Positions 17,675 to 26,101 of a stretch of DNA of 64,000 nt are shown in pieces; position 1 is the first letter of the stretch; every line of letters begins with the position of its first letter. Under the pieces are notes generated by a model. The model was given only the letters and a program-made list of their open reading frames with translations. It had not been told where the DNA came from and ran no database searches. The stretch is taken from positions 124,001-188,000 of the forward strand of contig NZ_JADQDQ010000009.1 of the NCBI RefSeq assembly GCF_015694725.1, read 5' to 3'. The stretch is from Hymenobacter jeongseonensis. GTDB taxonomy: Bacteria; Bacteroidota; Bacteroidia; Cytophagales; Hymenobacteraceae. The position numbers and the translations under genes are program-made.

Positions 17675-18331
17675 CTACTCGTACTTGTAGCCGTAGAGCT
17701 TGGTGATTCTCTTCCGCTTCAGCTTCTCAATTTTCATGGTCATTTTGGCGTCGCCAGTGGGGTGGTCGCGGCCATCGCGGGGCAGGGCGGCAATTTTGTC
17801 GATGACATCCAGCCCCTGAATGGTTTGCCCGAAAACGGTGTATTGCCCGTCGAGGAAGTGGGTGCCGTCGTGGTTTTGAACCAAGTAAAACTGGCTGATG
17901 CTGCTGGCGCGCTGGGGATTGGCAAAGTCACCTTGACGTGCGGCGGCCAAGGCCCCAAAGTTGTGCTGGTGCCCAGCGACCAGTTCGGCCGCAACCGTGC
18001 CCTCGTTGGCCTGGCCCAGCCCGTCGTTGCTGGGGTCACCGTCTTTGGAGTTGACATCGCCTCCCTGAACCATGAAATTGGGGATAACGCGGTGAAACGA
18101 GGTGCCATCATAGAAGCCACTTTTGGCTTTTTTCAGAAAATTGGCTTTGTGCAAAGGCGTGTCATCGAAGAGAATGACGCGGATGATGCCCTGCGCCGTG
18201 GTGATGGTTACGACTTCGTCCCGGCTGCTTTTTTTGGCGGGCTTGGCGGGTTTATCGGCGGCAAAAGCGGAGCCAGCCACCCACAACAAAGCGAATAGCA
18301 GCACCCCAAAACGATGAACAGAGAATTTCAT
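17675..18331 (-). CDS. Exported cyclophilin-type peptidyl-prolyl isomerase
   Basis: ATG 18331 gives 218 residues with a signal peptide (MKFSVHRFGVLLFALLWVAG then SAFA) and a Lys-rich linker. The cyclophilin domain follows: IIRVILFDDTPLHKANFLK, FYDGTSFHRVIPNFMVQGGD, GQANEGTVAAE, SQFYLVQNHDGTHFLDGQYT and VFGQTIQGLDVIDKIAALP. The catalytic FHRVIPNFMVQGGD segment is intact. It should act as a periplasmic folding catalyst. A -7 box TAATTTTG lies on the minus strand at 18371-18364, upstream of the start. Confidence 0.92.
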   Translation of the reverse strand: MKFSVHRFGVLLFALLWVAGSAFAADKPAKPAKKSSRDEVVTITTAQGIIRVILFDDTPLHKANFLKKAKSGFYDGTSFHRVIPNFMVQGGDVNSKDGDPSNDGLGQANEGTVAAELVAGHQHNFGALAAARQGDFANPQRASSISQFYLVQNHDGTHFLDGQYTVFGQTIQGLDVIDKIAALPRDGRDHPTGDAKMTMKIEKLKRKRITKLYGYKYE

Positions 18332-18408
18332 TGGGAAAAGGAAAGAGAAAGGAAACAGTGCCACAAAATTACGGTGCCGCGCTTGCCGCCAGATGTCGGC
18401 AACAGGCA

Positions 18409-19344
18409 TTACCCGCGGTGCTCGCGAATGCTGGCCAGAATTTCGCGGCCGCCACGGGCCAGCACCGCATCGGCCACGGCCACGCCCAGGGCGTAGGCAT
18501 CGGCCGCCGCGGCTTGCTGAATTTCTTCCACGTATTCTTCGCCGCTGAGGCTGATGAGGCCGCCGTGCAGGCGTACCGCGCCGTTGCTATCCAGCGTGGC
18601 CAATGCAAATGAGGGGATACTACACCCGCCTTCCATGGTGTGCAGAAAGGCGCGCTCGGCCAGCAGACAAGTGTGGGTGGCGGGGTGGTCGAGGGCGATT
18701 TTGAGTTGGGCTTTGAGCGCCGGATTCAGGTCGGCGGCGCATTCGATGGCGATGCTGCCCTGGCCGGTGGCGGGCACAAACTGCTGGGTAGGCAACACGT
18801 GACGCACGAGGTGGTCGTAGCCCATGCGGTGCACGCCCGCATACGCCAGCACCAGCGCATCAAACTGGCCTTCTTCCAGCTTGCGAAGGCGGGTTTGGAG
18901 GTTGCCGCGGGCCTCGGCGGTGGTGGCTTCGGGATAGAAGCGGCGCAGCTGGGCCTTGCGGCGGGTGCTGCTGGTGCCCAGCACAATGCCGGGCTTAGCG
19001 AGCGAAAATTGCTCGTTGAAGCTCAGAACCACGTCGTTTACCTGCTCCCGCTCCAGAAAGGCCAGCAACTCCAGGTCGCGCGGGATGCTGCTTTGCACAT
19101 CCTTGGCCGAGTGCACGGCCAAATGGGTTTCGCGCCGCCGCAGACTTTCCTCCAGCTCTTCGGTAAACACGCCTTTCGAGCCAATCTTGGCCAGCGAACG
19201 GTCCTGCACGGCATCGCCGGTGGTTTGCATGGGCACGATTTCGGTGGCAAAACCAGCTTTTTGGAGCAGGCTGGCTACGTGCTCCGTCTGCCAAAGGGCA
19301 AGGCGGCTGGCGCGTGTAGCGAGGCGAATGGGTTCTTGGGACAT
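18409..19344 (-). CDS. hemC: Porphobilinogen deaminase (hydroxymethylbilane synthase)
   Basis: ATG 19344 (MSQEPIRLATRASRLALWQT) gives 311 residues, the usual length. The enzyme joins four porphobilinogens into hydroxymethylbilane in heme synthesis. Visible: LATRASRLALWQTEHV at the start, the K/R-rich GTSSTRRKAQLRR cofactor-binding loop, GNLQTRLRKLEEGQFDA, and the cysteine that holds the dipyrromethane cofactor in MEGGCSIPSFALA. It starts 44 bases after the holB stop. No other heme gene is adjacent. Confidence 0.95.
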   Translation of the reverse strand: MSQEPIRLATRASRLALWQTEHVASLLQKAGFATEIVPMQTTGDAVQDRSLAKIGSKGVFTEELEESLRRRETHLAVHSAKDVQSSIPRDLELLAFLEREQVNDVVLSFNEQFSLAKPGIVLGTSSTRRKAQLRRFYPEATTAEARGNLQTRLRKLEEGQFDALVLAYAGVHRMGYDHLVRHVLPTQQFVPATGQGSIAIECAADLNPALKAQLKIALDHPATHTCLLAERAFLHTMEGGCSIPSFALATLDSNGAVRLHGGLISLSGEEYVEEIQQAAAADAYALGVAVADAVLARGGREILASIREHRG

Positions 19345-19388
19345 GTAAATAATGTTCAATTAACGGGTAGCCGCTGGCAATGCGAAAC

Positions 19389-20534
19389 CTAAGCCTGGGC
19401 CAAACGCAGCTGACTGCCCAGCCGCAACGAGCTGTCGAAAAACACCATGCGCGGGTTGGCATTGCGCTCGATGTGGTAATGGGCGTCGGTCAGCTCTTTG
19501 GTTAATAAATCGGCGTTGCGCGGTGTCACAAACTTGGCAAATCCAACCACGAACTGTTGCTCCCCACCGGCCAGGTGCGGCACAAATTTCGGGTCGATGC
19601 CAAACAGCAACACCTTGCGCACCAAGCCCAACGAGTAGGCCAACAACTCTTTCTGGTTTTCGCGGCCCAGCTTCTGAAATTCCTCGCTTTTCTTGAGAAT
19701 GTCGCCCGCCTTGCTGCCGTAGTTAAAGCACAGCCGCATCCAGTCGCGGAAAAATTCAAAGTAGTTATGGTCGGCGTTGGCGTCGCGGCTGGCCAGGGCG
19801 GCGCCCAGGCTGCCGTCGGCCAGCTGGGCTACCTGGCGGGCTTTGGCCTCGGGCACGTGGTGCCGGGCGTGCAGGAATTCGGTGATGTCGTCCTCCGAAA
19901 ACGGGCGCACCACCACCGGCTGCACCCGGCTGATGATGGTGGGCAGCAGTTGCTCGGGCGCGTGCGACACCAGCAGGAAAATGGTGGCGGGCGGCGGCTC
20001 CTCCAGCAGTTTCAGCAACGCGTTGGCGGCGGCCGGGTGCATCAATTCTGGCAGCCACAGAATCACAATTTTGAAGCGGGCCTCAAACGCCTTGAGCGAC
20101 ACCAGCTTTAGGATTTGCACAGCCTCGTCCTTGGAGATGTTGCCCTGCTTGTTTTCGGCCCCGATGTGCTGCATCCAGTCGTTGAGGCCTTGGTAGGGAT
20201 TGCCGAGCACGAAGCTGCGCCACTCGGCCATGAACTTGCTGCTCACCGCATCCTTGGCCACCGTTTTGGTGGTGGTCACGGGCACGATGAAGTTCAGGTC
20301 GGGGTGGGCCAGCTTGGCGGTTTTGGTGCAGGCCGGGCAGTGGCCGCAGCTGTCCCCGGCATCGGCGGTGCGCTCTTCGCAGTTCAGATACTGGGCGTAG
20401 GCCAGCGCCAGCGCCAAAGCCGCGCCGCCCTCGCTGCCCCGAAAAAGCTGCGCGTGCGCCACATGCTGCCGCTGCACCGATTGGCGCAGCAGCTGCTTAA
20501 CGGCGGCTTGGTTGGGAATGTCGTTGAAAAGCAC
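19389..20534 (-). CDS. holB: DNA polymerase III delta-prime subunit
   Basis: 381 residues from a GTG at 20534 (GTG-CTT-TTC; LFNDIPNQAAVKQLLRQSVQ). It has the AAA+ clamp-loader layout: HVAHAQLFRGSEGGAALALA in place of the Walker A region (degenerate, as is normal for delta-prime), a four-cysteine zinc module (LNCEE, then DSCGHCPACTKTA), KIVILWLPELMHPAAANALL and LLEEPPPATIFLLVSHAPEQ with an SRVQP sensor motif. It is part of the clamp loader. Its GTG lies seven bases after the stop of the 179-aa gene, so the genes are probably co-transcribed. Confidence 0.92.
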   Translation of the reverse strand: MLFNDIPNQAAVKQLLRQSVQRQHVAHAQLFRGSEGGAALALALAYAQYLNCEERTADAGDSCGHCPACTKTAKLAHPDLNFIVPVTTTKTVAKDAVSSKFMAEWRSFVLGNPYQGLNDWMQHIGAENKQGNISKDEAVQILKLVSLKAFEARFKIVILWLPELMHPAAANALLKLLEEPPPATIFLLVSHAPEQLLPTIISRVQPVVVRPFSEDDITEFLHARHHVPEAKARQVAQLADGSLGAALASRDANADHNYFEFFRDWMRLCFNYGSKAGDILKKSEEFQKLGRENQKELLAYSLGLVRKVLLFGIDPKFVPHLAGGEQQFVVGFAKFVTPRNADLLTKELTDAHYHIERNANPRMVFFDSSLRLGSQLRLAQA

Positions 20535-20540
20535 TTCGGT

Positions 20541-21080
20541 TTAGTTGTCGCTTGGTTTCAAAAGTTTCTGACGCGACTTGTGCTGCCACAGCAGCTTTAG
20601 AGAATTGAAATAATCGGCATCAAAACGGAGAAGCTGGATTTCAGAAAGTACGAAAGGTGGGTTGTCGTTGTCGCGCACGGCCACCGTACAGTTCGAAGAG
20701 AGCGTATCCATCCATAAATGCACCGCGTCGGCTTCATTTACCCAACCAAAAAATGTGCAGTCCTCTTTGTCCGTAAATTCAACCAACCCATATTGGTGCT
20801 CTACCCAGCGCATCATGTCCACTAATTCAAGAAAGGAAAAATTTGACGGCACTTCCGGCTGAATGCCCTTCAGCTTTAGTACCTGCTCAACCTGTTTGCG
20901 GTCACGATGTGGTTTGCGGGACACGATGTGCTCCTTCACAACCAAAACGTACCCGTCAATCATATAATCATTCGGAATAGAGCGGAGCAATAACCAATCG
21001 TTGTCTTCGGCCAGCCACAGGCCCACCTCGTCGGCTTCCCAACCAGCAAGCTGCACATATTCGACATGGTAGGGCTTCAT
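20541..21080 (-). CDS. Unknown 179-residue protein
   Basis: ATG 21080 (MKPYHVEYVQLAGWEADEVG) lies one base after the stop of the GlmU-like gene, so translation is probably coupled; the longer frame upstream overlaps that gene. The sequence is acidic and aromatic-rich, with several Trp (WLAEDNDWLLLRSIPNDYMI), which suggests a soluble mixed alpha/beta protein. No motif or family was recognised. Base composition is visibly more AT-rich than in the flanking holB and GlmU-like genes, hinting at a different origin. Confidence 0.7.
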   Translation of the reverse strand: MKPYHVEYVQLAGWEADEVGLWLAEDNDWLLLRSIPNDYMIDGYVLVVKEHIVSRKPHRDRKQVEQVLKLKGIQPEVPSNFSFLELVDMMRWVEHQYGLVEFTDKEDCTFFGWVNEADAVHLWMDTLSSNCTVAVRDNDNPPFVLSEIQLLRFDADYFNSLKLLWQHKSRQKLLKPSDN

Positions 21081-21081
21081 C

Positions 21082-22290
21082 TTATTTAACCTTCTCCCAG
21101 ATTCTATCCCCTGCCGTGGCCTCAAACACTGTCTGCATAATTCCCTGCTCCACCTCATCATAAGGCAGCGCGCGGCGGGCCATCACCCGCTCGGCCACTT
21201 CCGCTACTTTGGGCAGCTTAAAGGTTTCGAAGCCCGCCGCGCCACCCCAACTGAAGGAGGGAATGAACGTGCGCGGGAAACCCGCTCCAAAAACATTGGC
21301 CCCCACGCCCACCACCGTGCCGGTGTTGAACATGGTGTTGATGCCGCATTTGCTGTGGTCGCCCATCATCAGGCCGCAGAAGGTCTGGCCGGTATCGACG
21401 AAGCGGCCGGCCACGTGGCTCCAGATTTTGACGGGCGCGTAGTTGTTTTTAAGGTTCGACGTGTTGGTATCGGCCCCTAGGTTGCACCACTCGCCAATGA
21501 CGGAGTTGCCGAGGTAGCCGTCGTGGCCCTTGTTGGAATAGCCCAGCAGGATGCTATTGCCCACTTCGCCGCCCACCTTGGAGTGGGGGCCCACGGTGTT
21601 GTCGCCGCGCATTTTGGCGCCGGCGTTGATGTGCGAACCCTCGCACAAAGCCAACGGGCCCTTGATAATGGCGCCCTCGTGCACCTGCGAGTTTTTGCCC
21701 AGGTAAATAGGCCCGTCCTCGGCATTGAGAATGGCCGCGCGGATTTTCACGCCTTCTTCGATGAAGATATTTTCGGCGCCGTACACGATGGTGTGCGGGT
21801 CGTTCACGGGCTGCGAGGTGCGGCCCTTCGTCAGGAGCGCAAAATCGCGGCGGATTTCTACCCCATTGAACAGAAACAGCTGCCACGGACGCTTGATGAC
21901 GGCCACCGGCTCGGCTACTTGCTGGGTTTCGGGCAAGCCGTCCTGAATGAGTTCGGCAACCAGCGTGGCATCGGCCACGTGCGCCGCCACCAGCAGGTCG
22001 TCGGAATACAGGGCCTGGCCGGGCTGCAGCGCCTGCACCTGGCGCGTGAGCAAGTCATCGGGGCACACGGCGCCGTTGATGATGAGCGCCGGGCCGCTCA
22101 CGTCGCCGGCCGGAAACTTGGCCTGCAAATACGGTTGCGTGAGGTACCCGACCGATGCGGTGCCCAGCCGGTGCTGCCACTTCTCGGCTAGGGTGAGGAT
22201 GCCGCAGCGCAAAGCCGCCACGGGCCGCGTGAACGTGAAGGGCAACAGATGCGGCCGAATGGCCGGGTCATCAAAAAGCAGAACGTGCAT
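21082..22290 (-). CDS. GlmU-family sugar nucleotidyltransferase-like protein
   Basis: 402 residues. The N-terminal part (MHVLLFDDPAIRPHLLPFTF) replaces the usual pyrophosphorylase signature LxAGxGTRM of GlmU. From about residue 170 there are left-handed beta-helix hexapeptides (VKIRAAILNAEDGPIYLGKN, IIKGPLALCEGSHINAGAKM, GNSVIGEWCNLGADTNTSNL). The GADTNTSNLKNNYAPVKIW motif is typical of the acetyltransferase half. The protein belongs to the Bacteroidota GlmU-related group often labelled putative sugar nucleotidyl transferase. Whether either activity is retained cannot be seen. It heads the run of minus-strand genes down to hemC. Confidence 0.85.
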   Translation of the reverse strand: MHVLLFDDPAIRPHLLPFTFTRPVAALRCGILTLAEKWQHRLGTASVGYLTQPYLQAKFPAGDVSGPALIINGAVCPDDLLTRQVQALQPGQALYSDDLLVAAHVADATLVAELIQDGLPETQQVAEPVAVIKRPWQLFLFNGVEIRRDFALLTKGRTSQPVNDPHTIVYGAENIFIEEGVKIRAAILNAEDGPIYLGKNSQVHEGAIIKGPLALCEGSHINAGAKMRGDNTVGPHSKVGGEVGNSILLGYSNKGHDGYLGNSVIGEWCNLGADTNTSNLKNNYAPVKIWSHVAGRFVDTGQTFCGLMMGDHSKCGINTMFNTGTVVGVGANVFGAGFPRTFIPSFSWGGAAGFETFKLPKVAEVAERVMARRALPYDEVEQGIMQTVFEATAGDRIWEKVK

Positions 22291-22397
22291 GGGTAGGGCG
22301 GTTAGCGCGGAGCCGGAGCATTGCGGCGGGCGCGGGCGGTTAACTTTTTGTTACGATAACGGGGCGAATTTACGGCAACCGGGCTCGGCCGGGGCCA

Positions 22398-22434
22398 TAA
22401 AAAAACTCCTTCCGGGTTCACCGAAAGGAGTTTT
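22398..22434 (-). terminator. Rho-independent terminator of the L31 gene
   Basis: AAAACTCCTT...AAGGAGTTTT stem with a CCGG/CCG extension and a run of T on the minus strand (the A-run at 22399-22405). It lies about 45 bases after the L31 stop. Confidence 0.85.
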
Positions 22435-22478
22435 CAGAATGCGGATAGCAGCGGGCGGCAAGCCTGCTGCCAGGCCAG

Positions 22479-22748
22479 CTATTCTTTGTTGGCGCTGTTC
22501 TGCTCTTTCTTGGCGTAGCGGCTGCGGAATTTCTCCACGCGACCGGCCGTGTCGATGAACATGTTTTTGCCGGTGTAGAAGGGGTGCGAAGCGCTGCTAA
22601 CTTCGATTTTCACCAGCGGATATGTTTTGCCGTCTTCCATCGTGATGGTGTCGGTCGGCTTCATCGTGGAGCGCGTGATGAACTTAAAATCCGAGGAAGT
22701 GTCCTGAAACACGACTTCCTGATATTCGGGATGGGTCTCTTTTTTCAT
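22479..22748 (-). CDS. rpmE2: 50S ribosomal protein L31, type B
   Basis: 89 residues: [28 protein letters not shown], and [20 protein letters not shown] match type B L31. The zinc-binding cysteines of the C+ paralog are absent, so this is the zinc-independent form. A -7 box TACTTTTG lies on the minus strand at 22808-22801, and a terminator follows, so it is a single-gene unit. Confidence 0.96.
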   Translation of the reverse strand: MKKETHPEYQEVVFQDTSSDFKFITRSTMKPTDTITMEDGKTYPLVKIEVSSASHPFYTGKNMFIDTAGRVEKFRSRYAKKEQNSANKE

Positions 22749-22800
22749 ATCGGGGGCCAGTTTTACCAGTTGAACCCTGCCGATTTTGCGGAAGGGACTG

Positions 22801-22808
22801 CAAAAGTA
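22801..22808 (-). promoter_or_regulatory. -7 promoter box of the L31 gene
   Basis: TACTTTTG on the minus strand, an exact TAnnTTTG match 53 bases before the ATG. The -33 element is not clear. Confidence 0.5.
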
Positions 22809-22884
22809 CAGCTTAGCTCGTAAATACCCAACTCCGAACCCAATAATTTCCTATTAACAAGCTCCGCCGATGGGTGTAGCTGAG

Positions 22885-22916
22885 CTTGTTGACTTTCTGA
22901 AACGGTTGTACATTTG
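22885..22916 (+). promoter_or_regulatory. Promoter upstream of the 22951 gene
   Basis: TACATTTG at 22909-22916 is an exact TAnnTTTG match; a TTGTTG lies about 19-20 bases further upstream. The gene at 22951 starts 34 bases later. Confidence 0.5.
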
Positions 22917-22950
22917 AATCCGACCCCCACATGGGGGCGGTCCGTCGCGC

Positions 22951-23403
22951 GTGCTCCTATCCTACCTCATCCGCCGTCTGTTCCGCCGTTCTGGCCTGGT
23001 GGCCGTGCTGGTGTTGCTGTGCGGGATGGGGGCGGCCATAGCCGCGACGCTCACCCTGTTCACGGCCGCCTACAACGGCACCACCGTGCGCGTGGAGTGG
23101 GAAGTGAACACCGAAACCGACGTCACCGGCTTCGAGCTTGCCCGCAAAGCAGCCAACGAATCGGCGTACACGGTGCTGAGCAACGTGACGGCCACCGGCC
23201 AGCGCCGCTACCAGTACCTCGACGCCAACGTGTACCGGACCGCCGGGGGCACCGGCACCGCGGCCCCCACCACCGGGGGGCCGTATACCTACCGCCTCAC
23301 CGTGCTCGGCCCCGGCCCCGACCCGAGCTACCTCACCGTGCTGGCCGGCACGCCCAGTGCAGTGCAGCGTTCCTGGGGCACTATCAAGTCCATGTTCCGT
23401 TAG
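22951..23403 (+). CDS. Exported fibronectin III-like small protein
   Basis: 150 residues from GTG 22951 (LLSYLIRRLFRRSGLVAVLV), with a basic n-region, a hydrophobic core and an Ala-rich end, so a signal peptide or anchor. The rest resembles one Fn3-like beta sandwich as seen in Bacteroidota surface proteins: FTAAYNGTTVRVEWEVNTET, DVTGFELARKAANES and PYTYRLTVLGPG. That motif is familiar from segments just before sorting domains, but no sorting domain follows here. Function unknown. It is followed by a palindromic element (23497-23586). Confidence 0.7.
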   Translation: MLLSYLIRRLFRRSGLVAVLVLLCGMGAAIAATLTLFTAAYNGTTVRVEWEVNTETDVTGFELARKAANESAYTVLSNVTATGQRRYQYLDANVYRTAGGTGTAAPTTGGPYTYRLTVLGPGPDPSYLTVLAGTPSAVQRSWGTIKSMFR

Positions 23404-23496
23404 GGTTGAAGGTGCCTTTAGTAGGTTGAGCGTGTCATCAGGACAGCGCGCATTAAACACTGCCAAGAACTACCAACTCACGACGAACCACCAGCC

Positions 23497-23586
23497 CGTC
23501 ATGCTGAGCTTGCCGAAGCATCTCTCCCGCGCAACTAATTCATTTTAGTATTGCAGGAGAGATGCTTCGACAAGTTCAGCATGACG
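23497..23586. repeat. Palindromic intergenic element, family A, copy 1
   Basis: 31-bp arms (23497-23527 and 23556-23586) with two mismatches flank 28 bases of loop. The arm carries TGCTGAGCTTG and CGAAGCATCTC. It lies between two plus-strand genes. Related copies are at 29243, 41636 and 45837. Confidence 0.9.
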
Positions 23587-23623
23587 TTCTTTTTTGCTTA
23601 TCCACTGACATTCCAACCTTATA

Positions 23624-24208
23624 ATGACCCAACTCTGCTTTGCTTCTAACAACGAGCACAAGCTCGACGAAATTCGTCCGCTGCTGCCGCTTAATTTCAC
23701 CTTGTTAAGTTTGGCCGACATCGGCTGCCACGAAGAACTGCCCGAAACGCAGGACACCCTGGCCGGCAACGCCCGCCAAAAAGCCGAATACGTGCGCCAG
23801 CACTACGGCGTGGATTGCTTTGCCGACGACACCGGCCTGGAGGTAACCGCCCTCAACGGGGAGCCGGGCGTGTACTCGGCCCGGTACGCCGGCCCCCAGC
23901 GGCTGGCCGAAGACAACGTGGCCAAGCTGCTGCAGGAGTTGGCCGGGGCGACTGACCGCTCGGCCCGGTTCCGCACGGTGGTGGCGCTGGCCCGCGCCGA
24001 TGGGGCCGTGCACGAATTTGCGGGCGAAGTGGCCGGCCACATCACCGAGGCGCCCCGCGGCACGGGCGGCTTTGGCTACGACCCCGTGTTTGCGCCCGCC
24101 GAGGGCGACGGCCGCACGTTTGCCGAAATGAGCGGCACCGAGAAAAACCGCATCAGCCACCGCGCCCGGGCCGTGGCGGGGCTGCTGGCTTTTTTGAGCA
24201 ACGAGTAA
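23624..24208 (+). CDS. rdgB: Non-canonical purine NTP pyrophosphatase (RdgB/HAM1)
   Basis: 194 residues. The enzyme hydrolyses dITP, XTP and ITP to the monophosphates and so keeps them out of DNA and RNA. Signatures: FASNNEHKLDEIRPLL at the N-terminus, DDTGLEVTALNGEPGVYSAR, VVALARADGAVHEF, GTGGFGYDPVFAP and EKNRISHRARA. Length and motif order are standard. It starts 37 bases after the family A palindrome. Confidence 0.96.
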   Translation: MTQLCFASNNEHKLDEIRPLLPLNFTLLSLADIGCHEELPETQDTLAGNARQKAEYVRQHYGVDCFADDTGLEVTALNGEPGVYSARYAGPQRLAEDNVAKLLQELAGATDRSARFRTVVALARADGAVHEFAGEVAGHITEAPRGTGGFGYDPVFAPAEGDGRTFAEMSGTEKNRISHRARAVAGLLAFLSNE

Positions 24209-24287
24209 ATTCGTGAGCGAAAAAGGGTTAGCACAGGATGACCGAATTCTTCGCTCCTGCTTTTTCGTTCCTCCTAAAGCCAAGCCT

Positions 24288-24295
24288 TATCTTTG
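24288..24295 (+). promoter_or_regulatory. -7 promoter box of the uridine kinase gene
   Basis: TATCTTTG, exact TAnnTTTG match, ends only six bases before ATG 24302; a T-rich TTTTTCG lies about 20 bases upstream. Transcription would start at or next to the ATG, so the mRNA is probably leaderless. Confidence 0.55.
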
Positions 24296-24301
24296 CCTGC
24301 T

Positions 24302-24928
24302 ATGCAAACCCCTTATCTTATTGGCATCACCGGCGGCAGCGCTTCTGGCAAAACCACGTTTCTGCGCCGGCTCCTGGCGGCGTTTCCCGAAGACCAGATT
24401 TGCCTCATTTCGCAGGATAATTATTACCACCCCCGCGAAAAGCAGCTGCGCGACGATAAGGGCGTAGAAAATTTTGACCTGCCCGCCAGCATCGACGCCG
24501 CCGCGTATGCCGACGACGTGTTGCGCATCAGCCAGGGCCACGAGGTGCGGCGCAGGGAATACACCTTTAACAACGCGGCGGCCACGGCCAAGGAATTGGT
24601 GTTTCGGCCGGCGCCCATTGTGGTGGTGGAAGGCATTTTCGTGTTTCACTTCGAGGAGATTGCCAAGCTGCTCGACCTCAAGGTGTACATCGATGCCCAG
24701 GAACACGTGAAGCTGCACCGCCGCATCATCCGCGACCGCGACGAGCGGGGCTATGATTTGGCCGATGTGCTCTACCGTTACACCCACCACGTGGCGCCCA
24801 CTTATGAGCAGTTCATCGCCCCGTACAAGCACTACGCCGATATCGTGATTCCCAACAACCGCCACTTCGAGAAAGGACTGGAAGTGCTGGTGGGCTTCCT
24901 GCAAGGCAAAGTGGTGGCGGAACGCTAA
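24302..24928 (+). CDS. udk: Uridine kinase
   Basis: ATG 24302 (MQTPYLIGITGGSASGKTTF) gives 208 residues; the frame also opens three codons upstream at TTG inside the promoter box. It phosphorylates uridine and cytidine. Walker A GGSASGKTT, NYYHPREKQL (substrate region), VVVEGIFVFHFEEI and HRRIIRDRDERGYD are all typical. A strong terminator follows, so it is a single-gene unit. Confidence 0.95.
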   Translation: MQTPYLIGITGGSASGKTTFLRRLLAAFPEDQICLISQDNYYHPREKQLRDDKGVENFDLPASIDAAAYADDVLRISQGHEVRRREYTFNNAAATAKELVFRPAPIVVVEGIFVFHFEEIAKLLDLKVYIDAQEHVKLHRRIIRDRDERGYDLADVLYRYTHHVAPTYEQFIAPYKHYADIVIPNNRHFEKGLEVLVGFLQGKVVAER

Positions 24929-24970
24929 GCGCATTGCGCTGCATTTACTCAAGGTGCAACAAGGTTCAGA

Positions 24971-25005
24971 AGCACGTCAAGCACCGGCCTGACGTGCTTT
25001 TTTTT
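24971..25005 (+). terminator. Rho-independent terminator after udk
   Basis: AGCACGTCA pairs with TGACGTGCT around a ten-base loop, followed by eight T. Confidence 0.88.
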
Positions 25006-25027
25006 GTGGCACACACTTTTAAATAGC

Positions 25028-25489
25028 ATGTACAGCAAAGCAGAAGTAACCCAGCTCCGCCAAGCGTTCTGGACGGCCTTTGGGCAATACATGGCGCCCG
25101 TGCCGTCGGCCGAGGGCGAGACGACCAATTGGATAAACTACAAAACCGGCGTCAAGCACCTGTACTTCCGCATGCAGGCCGACAACCGCCAGGCCACCAT
25201 CGCCATCGAGCTCAGCCACCCGGACGCGGGCATTCGGGAGCTGTTTTTCGAGCAGTTTCGGGAGTTGAAAGGCCTGCTGCACGAAACCTTGGGCGAGGAA
25301 TGGACCTGGGAAGCAGAGGCGGCCGACGCGCACGGCGTGCCGTTTAGCCGCATTTATAAGGAGCTGAGCCCCGTCAACCTGTTCAGCCGGGACGATTGGC
25401 CGGCGCTGATTTCGTTTTTCAAGCCCCGAATGATTGCGCTGGACGCCTTCTGGGCCGACGCCCAATACACGTTTGAAGCCTTGAAATAG
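25028..25489 (+). CDS. DUF4268 family protein
   Basis: ATG 25028 (MYSKAEVTQLRQAFWTAFGQ) gives 153 residues; eight upstream codons of the frame overlap the udk terminator and are rejected. It carries the DUF4268 pattern: FWTAFGQYMAP, WINYKTGVKHLYFRMQADNR, ELSHPDAGIRELFFEQF and a C-terminal DAFWADAQYTFEALK. In other bacteria this domain also occurs at the ends of restriction-related proteins; as a stand-alone protein its role is unknown. No partner gene is adjacent. Confidence 0.85.
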   Translation: MYSKAEVTQLRQAFWTAFGQYMAPVPSAEGETTNWINYKTGVKHLYFRMQADNRQATIAIELSHPDAGIRELFFEQFRELKGLLHETLGEEWTWEAEAADAHGVPFSRIYKELSPVNLFSRDDWPALISFFKPRMIALDAFWADAQYTFEALK

Positions 25490-25524
25490 GCCTTAACCGC
25501 TTGTTAAATGAAGTAATACGACAT

Positions 25525-25557
25525 TTTGCCTTCATCCCCGGCAAAAGATTATCTTTG
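25525..25557 (+). promoter_or_regulatory. Promoter of the 25576 gene
   Basis: TTTG at 25525-25528 and TATCTTTG at 25550-25557 with a 21-base spacer, close to the Bacteroidota consensus. The ATG is 18 bases further on. Confidence 0.65.
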
Positions 25558-25575
25558 CAGTCCCCGTACATACCC

Positions 25576-25950
25576 ATGCTGGACTTGCTCACTCGTTTTT
25601 GGTTTTCGCTCCGCTTTGCCCTGCTCACCGCTACGGTGCTGCTGGTGCTGGGCCTGAACCAACGCGCCGTGAGCATACTGCGCCTGCCGGTGAGCAAGGG
25701 CGAGACGCACCTGGCCGCGCCGCCCAAGGCCACGGTGGTGAAACAAAAAGTACTTCTGGAAGCCACGGCTACACTGGACCATTTTGTGGCCCCGCCACTG
25801 GTGGCGTGGTTGCCGGCCGCGGTGCCCGCGCTATGGCTGCCGGCCCTGCGCCGGGCCCTGGCCGTGCCGCGGCTGCACGCGGGCGTGCGCGCCGGCGAGG
25901 TATTTCGAGCGCGGCTGCTGGCCGTGGCCCTGTCGCCGCAGGCCCCCTAA
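25576..25950 (+). CDS. Small predicted membrane protein
   Basis: ATG 25576 (MLDLLTRFWFSLRFALLTAT) gives 124 residues. A membrane helix spans about residues 10-30 (LRFALLTATVLLVLGLN), and a second hydrophobic stretch lies near residues 70-90 (LVAWLPAAVPALWLPAL). No family is recognised. It has its own promoter and lies upstream of secDF on the same strand, separated by 150 bases with AT-rich inverted repeats. Function unknown. Confidence 0.65.
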   Translation: MLDLLTRFWFSLRFALLTATVLLVLGLNQRAVSILRLPVSKGETHLAAPPKATVVKQKVLLEATATLDHFVAPPLVAWLPAAVPALWLPALRRALAVPRLHAGVRAGEVFRARLLAVALSPQAP

Positions 25951-25956
25951 GGGGAG

Positions 25957-26096
25957 TTATGAGTTGCGAATTATGAATTATAAGTTGGCTGGTTGGGCGA
26001 AAGCCCGATGAGCAAGAGCCGCTTATAAGGTATGATTCCTGACTCGCCGCCCGAACGTCAACTCATAATTCATCACTCCTCATTCATAATTAGCAA
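25957..26096. repeat. AT-rich imperfect inverted repeat upstream of secDF
   Basis: TGAATTATAAGTTG near 25973 is the near-inverse of CAACTCATAATTCA near 26059. The right part contains CTCATAATTCATCACTC (26062-26078), which recurs with one change at 63737-63753, also just upstream of a start codon. Confidence 0.55.
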
Positions 26097-26101
26097 CGCT
26101 C

